Assembly: GCF_040529065.1 (NCBI RefSeq) | Contig: NZ_CP132343.1 | Location: 3,658,001-3,722,000 of the forward strand | Length of the DNA: 64,000 bases | Direction of reading: 5' to 3' | DNA from: Xanthomonas sacchari | GTDB lineage: Bacteria > Pseudomonadota > Gammaproteobacteria > Xanthomonadales > Xanthomonadaceae | Part shown: in pieces, positions 1 to 9,017 of the stretch | How positions within the stretch are numbered: position 1 is the stretch's first letter | Layout of the letters: every line of letters begins with the position of its first letter | The notes under the pieces: model-generated | Database searches by the model: none | What the model was told of the DNA's origin: nothing | What the model saw: only the letters and a program-made list of their open reading frames with translations | Program-made: the position numbers and the translations under genes

Positions 1-3000
1 GCCAACGGCTGCTGCTGCAAGCCGAGCGCAGGGGCGTCCTCGTTGAGATGCTGCTCGTGCGCTTCAGCGGTGTCGTCCGCAGGCGCGGGCGCGTCGGCGG
101 CGCCATGCGCGGCCGCTTCATCCGCCGCCTGTTCCTGCGCATGTGCGTCGTGGATGTCGTCGGCCGGCGTTTCGGTCGCCTGGTCCGCGGCATCGCCGTC
201 GACTGCCCTGTGATCCGGCGCCTGCGCATCGTGCGCGTGCTCGGCGTCATCCTGAGTGGCGTCTGCTTGCGCATCGGCCGCGTGGCCTTCGGCAGCGCCG
301 TCGACCGCCGGGTGATCGGATGCCTGCGCATCCTGCGCGTGTACGATCGTGTCCTGCGTCGCGTCGGCCTGTTCCTCGGCCTGGCGATCCTCGGAATCGT
401 GCGCTTCGCCTTCGTGCGACGGTGCCTGTGGTTCCTGCACGTCCGTCGGCGTGTCGATCAGGGCATCGACGGCGGCCGCATCGGCCGTCGCGTCCGGCGC
501 CGCAGCCGCATCCAACGCGTCCGGTGCGGGATCGTCCGACACCTGCTCGGCGCTCAGCGGCGCCTCGACCGTCAACGCGTCGAGCTGGCCGTCCTGCGCC
601 AAGGCCGCCTGTTCCTCGGCATGGACTGCATCCTGCGATGCCGCCGGTTCCTCGACCGGGGGCGCGTCCTGAGCCGACGCCTGATCCTGCGTGGACGCCG
701 GTACCTCTTCCGCAGACGGTGCGACTGCCGCATCTGCATGGACGTCGCCCTCGCCTACCTGGCCAGCCGCCTCGTCCGCTGGCAGCGTCTCGTGCAGATG
801 CCCGGCATCGCCGAGGAACGCCGACAGATCGTCGGCCGCGGTGAGTTCCACCGCCTGCACGGCCTGCTCATCCAGGCCTGCCTCGGCCGGTGCCGGCGCG
901 GACAGGTCTTCGTCGTCCTCGTCGTGCGCGATCGGCGGCCACTGCACTTCCGGCAGGGTCTCCACCAGCGCGCGCAGGCGCTGCGACAGCTCGGTGAACG
1001 GCGGAATCACCGGCGACGGCGCCTGCAGTTCCGCGATGGTGTCGGCAACGGCGCGCGCCGACTCCTCGAGCGCGCGCACGCCTTCGGCGGTCGGAACGCT
1101 GCCGGACGCCAAGGCGCGCTTGACATAGCTCTCGGCCGGGCCAGTGACCGCGGTGATCTCCGGCACGTCGGTCATCGCGAACGCGCCGCTCATGGTGTGC
1201 ACCGCGCGCAGCAGCGCTTCGGTCGCGGGCTGCGGTGCGTCCTGCAGCCAGGCGTGCACGGTCTCCAGATGGGTGGCGACCTCGGCTTCGAGGATCTCGC
1301 GCAGCACGCTGTCCACCGACGCCGGCGTGCCCGCGCGCGGTGCGGCGCTCGCCTGCGGCGTGGCGAAATAGAACGCGTCCTCGCCGGCGGCGATGCGCTC
1401 GGCCACGGTCTGGATCGCGTCCAGGTCGGCCTGCACCGTGCCGTTGCCACGCAGCGCGGCATTGAGCTGCGGCAGCACCGCGTAAGCCTGCTCGACCATG
1501 GCCACCACCGCCGGACTGGCCGGGCGCGAGCCGTCGAGCACGCGATTCAGCATGCTCTCGATCTTCCAGCTGAACTCGCCGAGCACGCGCGCGCCGACCA
1601 GGCGGCCGCTGCCCTTCAAGGTGTGGAACACGCGGCGGATCGGCCGCAGGCTTTCGGTATGGGCAGGCGCGGCGCGCCAGGCCGGCAGCAGCGTGCCGAG
1701 ATTGACCAGTTCCTCGTCGAATTCCTCGAGGAACACGGCGCGGATCTCGTCGTCGATCTCGCCATCGCCGTCGATGAAGCCAGTCTCTAGGGCAGGCGTT
1801 GCGGTAGCGGGCGCGGCACTCGCCTCCGCGCTGGCGGGCGTTGCGGCCGCGGACTCGCCGCTGCTCGCGGCAGAAGTCACATCGAACTGCGCGGCGGCAG
1901 CTTCCAGGTCGGCGAGGAACGCGGCTTCCGCGTCCGACACCGGCGCAGCGGTGGCCGCGTGTTCCGGCGCCGGTTCGGGCGCCGCAGGTTCCTCGGACTC
2001 CAGCGCGGCATGCTCCGGCGCCGATGGCGCATCGGCCACAACATCGATGTGCGCTTCCTCGCCGATGGCGGCAAGGTCGGCATCGACATGCGCCTGGTCA
2101 TCGAGGGAAGCGTGAGGCGCGGTCTCGTGTGCGGCGTCGCTGGTGGCAACCTCCGCGGTCTCGGCCGGGCTCGCGTGCGCGGCGTCTTCGGCGTCGGCAG
2201 CGGCGTCCTCGAAAGGCTCAGCCGCTCCTGCCGCGTCGAGGCGCTCGCCGTGCGCAATATGGGCGCCCGCGTCGGCCAGCGCATCCGCATCCGACGGCAG
2301 CGCGGACGCGGCTTCCTCGTCATGCGCGGCCGGGGTGGCGTGCCAGTCGAGCGTGTGTACTTCGTCGTCTGCCGTGTTCGGCGCGTCGGCGAACGCCGGC
2401 GCGTCTTCCAGTTCGATGACCAGCGGCGGCGTGGCGGCGTCGGTGTGTTCTGCCGCGGCGGGCGTGTCGACGATGATCAGGTTGGGATCGTCGTGCTGGC
2501 TAAGCTCGGCGAACGCAGCCGACCCATCGGCCTGCGCCTCGTCGTGGTACTCGGCGGCCACCGGATCGAAGCCGGTGACCTCGGAAGCGGCTGCCACGTC
2601 GTCTTCCCGCGCGAACGCCGGAGGCGTCTGCGGCCGCAACGCATCCTGTTCCAGCACCAGGGAATCGAGACTGATGTGCAGCGGCTCGGCGGTGCCGGTC
2701 CAGCTGTCCTGCTCGGCCGCGACCGGATCGAAGCTGAGCGCCTGCGATGGCGCGACAGGTTCCTGCTCGTGCGCATCGCCAGCGGCGTCAGCGTCAGCGT
2801 CAGCGGGCGCGGAGGCATGTTCGGCGGCGGTGTCGGGCTCGTCCGTCGCCAGGCTCCACTGCGGTGCCTGCGGTGCGGACGGCGTGTCCTGCGTGCGCGA
2901 CGTCGTCTCCGGCGCGGCCTCGGCCGGCGCCAGATCCCAGGCCGGCACGGCCGGTGCGGCGATGGACGGTGGCGACGCAGGTTCGGCCATGCGGTCGGCA

Positions 3001-4322
3001 ACCACCGGAGGCGCGGCCTCGGCCGACTCGGCAGAGTCGCTTGCACTCGGCAACACGCCGGGCGCGGCCGGCGCGGTGTCGGGCAGCGGCCAGTAGCGCA
3101 GCGCTTCCAGGCTGCTGCGGGTGATGTCGAGGATCTCCTCGCGCCCGGGGCGGCGCTCGCGCAAGGCTTCCAGGTAGTACTCGAGGCTGGCCATCGCGTC
3201 GGCTAGGGTGTCGAGCTGGCGGCCGCTGGGCACGCGGCGCTTGCCGATCAGTTCGGTGGCGACATAGCGGCGCACGCCTTCCAGGTAGTCGGCCGGCTGC
3301 GGCAGTTCCAGCATGCGCAACGCCCCGGCGACCTCGCCGAGCAGGCGCGGCACTTCGTCCAGGCGCGCATGGTCCCAGTTGGTCTCGATGAAGGCGACGA
3401 AATGCTCTCGGGCGCTGCCGAAGTTGGCAATGGCCTCGTGCGCCAGCACTTCCACCGTGCGCCGCGCCTCGGCGGCGCTGGCGTCGTCGTGCACGTCGCC
3501 GCCGGCGCCCAGGTAGGCGACCTGGTCGTCGAGCGAGGCGTCCACGTACAGCAGCGCGCCGGCGATATCCAGCAGCAGGCCTTCGTCAGCCGCGCGGGCG
3601 CCGTCGACGATGCTGCGCAGCGCATCGCGCTGCTGCACCACCACGCTGCGCGCCACGCCCAGGCCCATCACGCCCAAGGTGTCGGCGACGCTGCCCAGTT
3701 CGTCGACCTGGGTCTGCAGCGCGGCGACGTCGCCGCCGGTGCGCAGGTGCAGGTCCAGCGCGTCCTTGACCCGCAGAAGTTCTTCCTTGATCGCGGTGCC
3801 GACGGTGTCGAGCAGTTCGCGGTTGCGGCCGGCGAGACTGCCGCGCGCATGGTCCAGTTCGGCCTCGGTGGCGGCGGCGGCGTCAGGGGCCAGCGCGAAC
3901 AGCGCGCCCTCGCTGAGGCCGGCTTCGCCGCGCGCGGCGCGGATCTCGTTGAGCAAGGGCAGCAGCACGATCGGAATGTCGCGATGGCCGTCCTGCAGGC
4001 GCTCCAGGTAGTCGGGCAACAGCACGGTGCCGCGCATCAGCGTCGCGCAGGCCTCGTCGCGGTCGGCCGCCTGGCCGTGCTGCACCGCCGTGGCGAGCAG
4101 TTCCAGTTCCTCGGCCACCATCGCCGGCGCGTACAGCTCGACCATGCGCAAGGTGCCCTGCACCTGGTGCAGGTAGCCGGCGCAGAAGCGCATGCGGCCG
4201 GTGTCGGCCGGCTCCTCGACGAAGGCTTCGATCTCACCGCGGACCTGGCGCAGGGTCTCGTCCAGTTCCGGCTTGACCCAGCCCAGCGCGGCATGGCTCA
4301 TCGCATCGCGCAGCGCGCTCAT
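1..4322 (-). CDS. chpA: ChpA/PilL-type hybrid chemotaxis histidine kinase, N-terminal 1440 residues (3' end beyond window)
   Basis: This is the histidine kinase of the Pil-Chp system, which controls type IV pilus twitching and surface sensing. It phosphorylates the PilG and PilH response regulators encoded upstream in the same operon. The reading frame stays open from the ATG at 4322 to the window edge. Only the phosphotransfer half is present; the kinase, CheW-like and receiver domains expected at the C-terminus lie outside. Visible Hpt-type motifs are an N-terminal FimL-like segment (LHQVQGTLRM, near residue 50), a classical VFHTLKGSGR with His900, and a degenerate RAVHTMSGAF with His1042. 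The Hpt region is split by two Ala/Asp/Glu/His-rich low-complexity stretches, about residues 410-840 and 1130-1440. An ATG further upstream (4402) opens a frame that stops quickly, so 4322 was chosen. No pilK methyltransferase gene lies between pilJ and chpA. Family assignment is secure; domain borders are by eye. Confidence 0.93.
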   Translation of the reverse strand, partial: MSALRDAMSHAALGWVKPELDETLRQVRGEIEAFVEEPADTGRMRFCAGYLHQVQGTLRMVELYAPAMVAEELELLATAVQHGQAADRDEACATLMRGTVLLPDYLERLQDGHRDIPIVLLPLLNEIRAARGEAGLSEGALFALAPDAAAATEAELDHARGSLAGRNRELLDTVGTAIKEELLRVKDALDLHLRTGGDVAALQTQVDELGSVADTLGVMGLGVARSVVVQQRDALRSIVDGARAADEGLLLDIAGALLYVDASLDDQVAYLGAGGDVHDDASAAEARRTVEVLAHEAIANFGSAREHFVAFIETNWDHARLDEVPRLLGEVAGALRMLELPQPADYLEGVRRYVATELIGKRRVPSGRQLDTLADAMASLEYYLEALRERRPGREEILDITRSSLEALRYWPLPDTAPAAPGVLPSASDSAESAEAAPPVVADRMAEPASPPSIAAPAVPAWDLAPAEAAPETTSRTQDTPSAPQAPQWSLATDEPDTAAEHASAPADADADAAGDAHEQEPVAPSQALSFDPVAAEQDSWTGTAEPLHISLDSLVLEQDALRPQTPPAFAREDDVAAASEVTGFDPVAAEYHDEAQADGSAAFAELSQHDDPNLIIVDTPAAAEHTDAATPPLVIELEDAPAFADAPNTADDEVHTLDWHATPAAHDEEAASALPSDADALADAGAHIAHGERLDAAGAAEPFEDAAADAEDAAHASPAETAEVATSDAAHETAPHASLDDQAHVDADLAAIGEEAHIDVVADAPSAPEHAALESEEPAAPEPAPEHAATAAPVSDAEAAFLADLEAAAAQFDVTSAASSGESAAATPASAEASAAPATATPALETGFIDGDGEIDDEIRAVFLEEFDEELVNLGTLLPAWRAAPAHTESLRPIRRVFHTLKGSGRLVGARVLGEFSWKIESMLNRVLDGSRPASPAVVAMVEQAYAVLPQLNAALRGNGTVQADLDAIQTVAERIAAGEDAFYFATPQASAAPRAGTPASVDSVLREILEAEVATHLETVHAWLQDAPQPATEALLRAVHTMSGAFAMTDVPEITAVTGPAESYVKRALASGSVPTAEGVRALEESARAVADTIAELQAPSPVIPPFTELSQRLRALVETLPEVQWPPIAHDEDDEDLSAPAPAEAGLDEQAVQAVELTAADDLSAFLGDAGHLHETLPADEAAGQVGEGDVHADAAVAPSAEEVPASTQDQASAQDAPPVEEPAASQDAVHAEEQAALAQDGQLDALTVEAPLSAEQVSDDPAPDALDAAAAPDATADAAAVDALIDTPTDVQEPQAPSHEGEAHDSEDRQAEEQADATQDTIVHAQDAQASDHPAVDGAAEGHAADAQADATQDDAEHAHDAQAPDHRAVDGDAADQATETPADDIHDAHAQEQAADEAAAHGAADAPAPADDTAEAHEQHLNEDAPALGLQQQPL

Positions 4323-4433
4323 CGCCGCGTCCCCGCGGCCGGGCACGCGCCGCGCCGCGCGAGCGCGGCGACGGAGTGCGGGAGTTGTTCACGGTACGTC
4401 ATGTGCGCTTCCTTCCACCCGGTTCCGGCCCGC

Positions 4434-6470
4434 TTACGCCGGCAGCTTGAAGTCGGCGACTGAGCGCCGCAGGTCCGCCGCCAGTTGCGCCAGGCGGCCG
4501 ATCGATTCGGCGGTCTGTCCCGCGCCTTGCGAGGTCTGTCCGGTGATCTGCCGGATCACGTCCATCGTCTGGGTGATGTCGATCGCCGCCGCCGACTGTT
4601 GGTGCGCGGCGATGGAGATGTTCTTGATGAGGGTGTTGAGTGCGTTGGACACGCGCTCGATCTCGGTCAGCGCGGTGCCGGCGTCCTCGGCCAGGCGCGC
4701 GCCGGACACCACTTCGGAGGTGGTCTGCTCCATCGAGCTGACCGCTTCGTTGGTGTCGGCCTGAATGGTCTGCACCAGGCCCTCGATGCGGCGGGTGGCG
4801 CCGGAGGTGCGTTCGGCCAGGCGCTGCACTTCGTCGGCGACCAGGGCGAAACCGCGACCGGCCTCGCCGGCCGAGGCGGCCTGCACCGCGGCGTTGAGCG
4901 CCAGGATGTTGGTCTGCTCGGAAATGTCGTTGATCAGTTCCACGATCGAGCCGATCTCCTGGGTCGATTCGCCCAGGCGCTTGATGCGCTTGGAGGTCTC
5001 CTGGATCTGGTCGCGGATCTGGTCCATGCCCTGGATGGTCTCGCGGACCACGCCGGCACCCTCGGCCGCGATCACCACCGAGCGCTGCGCCACTTCCGCC
5101 GACTCGGTGGAGTTGCGCGAGACCTGCTCGATGCTGGCGGCGATTTCGTTGATGCGCACCGAGGCCGAACCGATCTGCTCGGCCTGGTGGCCCGCCGCCT
5201 CGGCCAATTGCCGCGCGGTGGCCTGGGTTTCCTCGGTGGACACGGCGACCTTGGCCGAGGTGTCGTTGATGGTGGTCACCAGGTGACGCAGTTCGTCGAC
5301 GGCGTAGTTGATCGCGTCGGCGATGGCGCCGGTCATGTCCTCGGTGACCGAGGCCTTGACCGTCAGGTCGCCTTCGCCGAGCGAGCTGATTTCGTCGAGC
5401 AGGCGCATGATCGCCTGCTGGTTGCGGCTGTTGTATTCCACCTGGGTCTGCAGGCGGATTTCCTGCTCGCGGCTGCGGCTGCGCACCGTGGTCCAGACGA
5501 AGCCGATGATCGACAGCAGCGCCAGCAGGCCGGACACCACGCCCAGCCAGAAGTTCGGGAACAGGCGGGTGTCGCGGGCGGAGCCGAACGCGGAGAACGC
5601 ATCGAACAGCTTCTTGCTGTCCTCCAGCATCTTGCCCGAGCCGGCGGTCAGCGCCGCGGCGGCGGATTGGGCGGCGAACAGGCTGCGCGAGCTGCCCTGC
5701 AGCGCGTCCAGGTCCTTCTTCATCTCCGCCCACTGCGCCTGCGACTGCTCCAGCGCGGCTAGGGCGGCAGCGTTGCGCACCGGGGCGATGCCCAGTTCCT
5801 CGTTGCCGTTGCGCAGGCCCTCGAGCATCTGCCCGAACACCACCGCGTCGCGTGCCAGCGCGTCGCCGGCGCTGGCCGCACCGCGGCCGCCGGCGCGCAT
5901 TTCGGTGACGCGGCGGGCCATGGTGCCGGCCACCACCACCTGCTGCAGGGTGTTGTAGATCTGCGCGGCGGGGGCGCCGCCGACGGTCATCGCGCGCACC
6001 ACCTCGTTCAACTGCGCCTGCAGCTGCGGCACGCCGCCGACGAAGCGGTCGGCATTGCCGGCCAGCGCCAGCACCGCCGGCTCGCTGTCCACCACCTGCT
6101 GCGCGTTCTTGGCCAGCGGCGCCCAGGTGGCGTCGAGGGCCTGCAGGGGTCCGGACACGTTGGTCTCGTTGGCGTAGCGTGCGTTGAGCTCGGCGACGGT
6201 GCTCTCCACCTTCGCCTTGGTCTGCTTGAACTGCTTGTAGGTCTCGGCGTTGCCGGACACCGCGTCGCGGGCCTGGTTGGCCAACTGTTGCGACAGCACC
6301 TGCAGGTCGGCCGCGCCGGTGCTGGCGCCGGCCAGGCGGTTGCCCTGCCAGGTGGCCACGCCGGTGTTGGCGCCGAACACGACCAGCGACAACGCCAGCA
6401 GGCCCAGCCAGAAACTCGTGCCCACGCTGCCGAGCTTGCTGGCCTTGCGGGCGTCCGGAGCAGTACTCAT
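4434..6470 (-). CDS. pilJ: PilJ, methyl-accepting chemotaxis protein of the twitching-motility system
   Basis: PilJ is the inner-membrane chemoreceptor of the Pil-Chp pathway; in the family it senses pilus-related signals and controls ChpA through the CheW-like PilI. The 678-residue protein has a first membrane helix at about residues 18-36 (FWLGLLALSLVVFGANTGVA). A periplasmic helical region of about 270 residues follows, then a second helix near 305-327 (WLGVVSGLLALLSIIGFVW), a HAMP-like segment and a long coiled-coil signalling region. The conserved signalling hairpin is recognisable as ISEQTNILALNAAVQAASAG followed by GRGFALVADEVQRLA. It sits between pilI (40-bp gap) and chpA (111-bp gap) in the same orientation. 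Length matches PilJ of other gammaproteobacteria. Confidence 0.96.
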   Translation of the reverse strand: MSTAPDARKASKLGSVGTSFWLGLLALSLVVFGANTGVATWQGNRLAGASTGAADLQVLSQQLANQARDAVSGNAETYKQFKQTKAKVESTVAELNARYANETNVSGPLQALDATWAPLAKNAQQVVDSEPAVLALAGNADRFVGGVPQLQAQLNEVVRAMTVGGAPAAQIYNTLQQVVVAGTMARRVTEMRAGGRGAASAGDALARDAVVFGQMLEGLRNGNEELGIAPVRNAAALAALEQSQAQWAEMKKDLDALQGSSRSLFAAQSAAAALTAGSGKMLEDSKKLFDAFSAFGSARDTRLFPNFWLGVVSGLLALLSIIGFVWTTVRSRSREQEIRLQTQVEYNSRNQQAIMRLLDEISSLGEGDLTVKASVTEDMTGAIADAINYAVDELRHLVTTINDTSAKVAVSTEETQATARQLAEAAGHQAEQIGSASVRINEIAASIEQVSRNSTESAEVAQRSVVIAAEGAGVVRETIQGMDQIRDQIQETSKRIKRLGESTQEIGSIVELINDISEQTNILALNAAVQAASAGEAGRGFALVADEVQRLAERTSGATRRIEGLVQTIQADTNEAVSSMEQTTSEVVSGARLAEDAGTALTEIERVSNALNTLIKNISIAAHQQSAAAIDITQTMDVIRQITGQTSQGAGQTAESIGRLAQLAADLRRSVADFKLPA

Positions 6471-6510
6471 GATGCGACCTCGGTCTTCGATGCGGAGGCA
6501 GCGCGCGCGC

Positions 6511-7041
6511 TCAGGCGGCGGCTTGCCGGAATTCGGGAGTGCGCGACAGCAGCGACAGCGAGAACACGCCCCAATCCTGGGCGTCGCCGCGGAAGGCGCG
6601 GTCGATGAAGTGCGCGTAGCGGCCCTGGGCCAGATCGCCCGGCTCCACCGCCTGCGCCTCGGTGAAGCTGCGCTGGCCGAACAGTTCGTCGATGGTCAGG
6701 GCCACGTCGCCGCCGCTCTGGCGCATGATCAGCACGCGCTGGCCTTCCTGCAGCGCGGTGCGCTCGCCTTCCAGGAACTGCTTCAGGTCGACCACCGGGA
6801 ACAGGTTGCCGCGCAGGTTGCCCACGCCCAGCAGCCACGGCTGCGCGCCCGGCACCGGGGTGACCGGCGGCATGCGCACGATCTCCACCACTTCGCGGAA
6901 GTCCGAGACCAGGTGGCGCGTGCCGACGCGGTAGCCGACGCCGCGCCAGACGTCGTCGTCGAAGGCGCGTTCGGGCATCTGCACGGCGTGCGCCAGGCTG
7001 CGCCGCTCGTAGGCCTCGAGAATGTCGAAGGGCGAACGCAT
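6511..7041 (-). CDS. pilI: PilI, CheW-like adaptor of the Pil-Chp system
   Basis: PilI is a soluble CheW-domain scaffold that couples the PilJ receptor to the ChpA kinase. The 176-residue protein is almost entirely one CheW domain. The core reads PWLLGVGNLRGNLFPVVDL, followed by the typical strand-rich segment RVLIMRQSGGDVALTIDELF. The ATG at 7041 lies just past the pilH stop codon (7043-7045), which suggests translational coupling. Position in the pilG-pilH-pilI-pilJ-chpA order supports pilI rather than the second CheW protein ChpC, which is normally downstream of the kinase. Confidence 0.95.
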   Translation of the reverse strand: MRSPFDILEAYERRSLAHAVQMPERAFDDDVWRGVGYRVGTRHLVSDFREVVEIVRMPPVTPVPGAQPWLLGVGNLRGNLFPVVDLKQFLEGERTALQEGQRVLIMRQSGGDVALTIDELFGQRSFTEAQAVEPGDLAQGRYAHFIDRAFRGDAQDWGVFSLSLLSRTPEFRQAAA

Positions 7042-7042
7042 G

Positions 7043-7405
7043 TCAGCCCACCAGCTGGTTGATGCGGGCGATCAGCTCGTCCTCGCGCGGCGGCTTGACG
7101 ATGTAGTCGGTGGCGCCCTGGCGCATGCCCCAGACCTTGTCGGTCTCCATGCTCTTGGTGCTGATGATCAGCACCGGGATGTGCCGGGTGGCCTCGTCGC
7201 GCGACAGCGCGCGGGTGGCCTGGAAGCCGCTCATGCCCGGCAGCACCACGTCCATCAGCACCAGGCTCGGCGCCTGCTCGCGCACCAGCTTGATCCCGTC
7301 CTCCGCATTGTCGGTGGACAGGACCTGGTGCCCGGCTTTTTCCAGCCATTGCGTGAACACCGCCCGGTCGGTCGGTGAGTCCTCGATCAACAAGATACGG
7401 GCCAT
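7043..7405 (-). CDS. pilH: PilH, single-domain response regulator (twitching motility)
   Basis: This 120-residue stand-alone receiver domain is phosphorylated by ChpA. In the best-studied homologues PilH opposes PilG, affecting pilus retraction and cAMP signalling. Receiver signatures are complete: an acidic pair near the N-terminus (IEDSPTD, residues 8-9), the phospho-acceptor Asp52 in LVLMDVVLPG, a hydroxyl residue in IISTKS, and the conserved Lys104 in YIVKP. The start was placed at the ATG at 7405 because the receiver fold begins immediately (MARILLIEDS). Upstream in-frame sequence belongs to the pilG region. Gaps to pilG (17 bp) and pilI (1 bp) indicate one operon. Confidence 0.95.
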   Translation of the reverse strand: MARILLIEDSPTDRAVFTQWLEKAGHQVLSTDNAEDGIKLVREQAPSLVLMDVVLPGMSGFQATRALSRDEATRHIPVLIISTKSMETDKVWGMRQGATDYIVKPPREDELIARINQLVG

Positions 7406-7422
7406 GCTGCCTTTCCCCCTGG

Positions 7423-7824
7423 TCAGGCGTTGACGTATGTACGGATCGCGCCCAGCAGCTCTTCGCGTGTAAAGGGTTTGGTGAGGTACTGCTCGGACCC
7501 GACGATGCGCCCGCGCGCCTTGTCGAACAGGCCGTCCTTGGAGGACAGCATGATCACCGGCGTGGCCTTGAACAGCTGGTTGCCCTTGATCAGCGCGCAG
7601 GTCTGATAGCCGTCCAGCCGCGGCATCATGATGTCCACGAAGATGATCTGCGGCTGCTGATCGGCGATCTTGGCCAGGGCCTCGAAGCCGTCGGTCGCCG
7701 TCACCACTTCGCACCCTTCGCGCTTCAGCAACGTTTCGGCGGTACGACGGATTGTTTTCGAATCGTCGATCACCATCACCCGCAAGCCTGCGAGTTCCCC
7801 ACCCGCAGTCGTGTTTTCACTCAT
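7423..7824 (-). CDS. pilG: PilG, single-domain response regulator (twitching motility)
   Basis: First gene of the chemosensory operon. PilG is a CheY-like receiver required for pilus extension; in homologues it also recruits the FimL/adenylate cyclase arm. Key motifs are VIDDSKTIR (acidic pocket), the phospho-Asp in IIFVDIMMPRLDG, the Ser/Thr switch in IMLSSKD and the Lys in YLTKPF. The ATG at 7824 gives 133 residues beginning MSENTTAGG and is preceded by a G-rich Shine-Dalgarno-like GGGGGC. An upstream in-frame ATG at 7890 would add 22 residues not expected for the family. The gene diverges from gshB across a 242-bp region that should hold both promoters. Confidence 0.95.
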   Translation of the reverse strand: MSENTTAGGELAGLRVMVIDDSKTIRRTAETLLKREGCEVVTATDGFEALAKIADQQPQIIFVDIMMPRLDGYQTCALIKGNQLFKATPVIMLSSKDGLFDKARGRIVGSEQYLTKPFTREELLGAIRTYVNA

Positions 7825-8066
7825 CACTTGCCCCCAAGCGCGCGACGCTTCATCGGATCCGGCTTCGCTGCGAAACGACATGTATCCCAAGACCCGCTGC
7901 GACTGTCAAGGCCGCCGCGACGGGTCCGCGTTGAACCGCGTAACAGCACAAACTATGTCACAGTTTGGCGGATGACGTGCGACACCGTGCGACCGCGCCG
8001 GACGCCCGGTGCGCGGCGCCCCCGCCGACCCGCTACCATCTTCCGCTCAGCCCCACAGGTGCCCCC

Positions 8067-9017
8067 ATGCCGTTCGATGTCATCGTGGTGATGGATCCCA
8101 TCGCCAGCATCAAGATCGCCAAAGACACGACCTTCGCGATGCTGCTGGAAGCGCAGCGCCGCGGGCATCGCCTGCACTACGTGCGCCCCGGCGGGCTGAC
8201 CCTGCGCGACGGCCGCGCGCTGGCCCAGGCCGCGCCGCTGCGGGTGCGCGACGACAAGGCCGGCTGGTTCGAGCTGGACGCGTTCGTCGAACTGACCTTC
8301 GGCCCCGGGCAGGTGGTGCTGATGCGCAAGGATCCGCCATTCGATTCGGAATTCCTGTACGACACCCACGTGCTCAGCGTGGCCCAGCGCGCCGGCGCGC
8401 AGGTGGTCAACGACCCGCAGGGCCTGCGCGACTTCAACGAGAAGCTGGCGGCCCTGCTGTTCCCGCAATGCTGCCCGCCGACCCTGGTCAGCCGCGACGC
8501 CGCCACGCTCAAGGCCTTCGTGCTGGAACACGGCCAGGCGGTGCTGAAGCCGCTGGACGGCATGGGCGGGCGCTCGATCTTCCGCAGCGGCACCGGCGAC
8601 CCCAACCTCAACGTGATCCTGGAGACGCTGACCGACGGCGGGCGCAAGCTGGCCCTGGCGCAGCGCTTCATCCCGGACATCAGCGCCGGCGACAAGCGCA
8701 TCCTGCTGGTTGACGGCGTGGCGGTGGACTACTGCCTGGCGCGGATTCCGCAGGGCGACGAGTTCCGCGGCAACCTGGCCGCCGGCGGCCGCGGCGAAGG
8801 CCGCCCGCTGAGCGAGCGCGACCGCTGGATCGCTTCCCAGGTCGGCCCGGAGATGAAGCGGCGCGGCATGCGCTTCGTCGGCCTGGACGTGATCGGCGAC
8901 TACCTCACCGAGGTCAACGTCACCAGCCCCACCTGCGTGCGCGAACTGGACGCGCAGTTCGGGCTCAACATCGCCGGGCTGCTGTTCGACGCCATCGAGG
9001 CCTACCCGGCGCGATGA
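8067..9017 (+). CDS. gshB: Glutathione synthetase
   Basis: Catalyses ATP-dependent ligation of glycine to gamma-glutamylcysteine, the final cytosolic step of glutathione synthesis. The 316-residue length equals that of classic proteobacterial GshB. The N-terminal substrate domain opens MPFDVIVVMDPIASIKIAKD and contains the conserved MRKDPPFDSEFLY loop. The ATP-grasp half has VLKPLDGMGGRSIF (glycine-rich lid), LAQRFIPDISAGDKRI and the C-terminal VNVTSPTC(V)RE substrate-binding segment. It overlaps the following tonB-like gene by four bases (ATGA). The gshB-pilG divergent arrangement is also known in Pseudomonas aeruginosa. Confidence 0.98.
   Translation: MPFDVIVVMDPIASIKIAKDTTFAMLLEAQRRGHRLHYVRPGGLTLRDGRALAQAAPLRVRDDKAGWFELDAFVELTFGPGQVVLMRKDPPFDSEFLYDTHVLSVAQRAGAQVVNDPQGLRDFNEKLAALLFPQCCPPTLVSRDAATLKAFVLEHGQAVLKPLDGMGGRSIFRSGTGDPNLNVILETLTDGGRKLALAQRFIPDISAGDKRILLVDGVAVDYCLARIPQGDEFRGNLAAGGRGEGRPLSERDRWIASQVGPEMKRRGMRFVGLDVIGDYLTEVNVTSPTCVRELDAQFGLNIAGLLFDAIEAYPAR

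Noticed and set aside
48-1790. 580-codon open frame on the plus strand opposite chpA, with other long frames in the same area
   Set aside because: Arg/Gly-rich translation without any domain, antisense to a high-GC gene whose reading frame has clear Hpt motifs; an artefact of GC-rich codon composition.
4323-4402. ATG at 4402 as an upstream start of chpA
   Set aside because: That frame (MTYREQLPHS...) reaches a stop after about 26 codons and is not in phase with chpA.
4323-4433. Possible pilK methyltransferase between pilJ and chpA
   Set aside because: The gap is only 111 bp; pilK is absent from this position.
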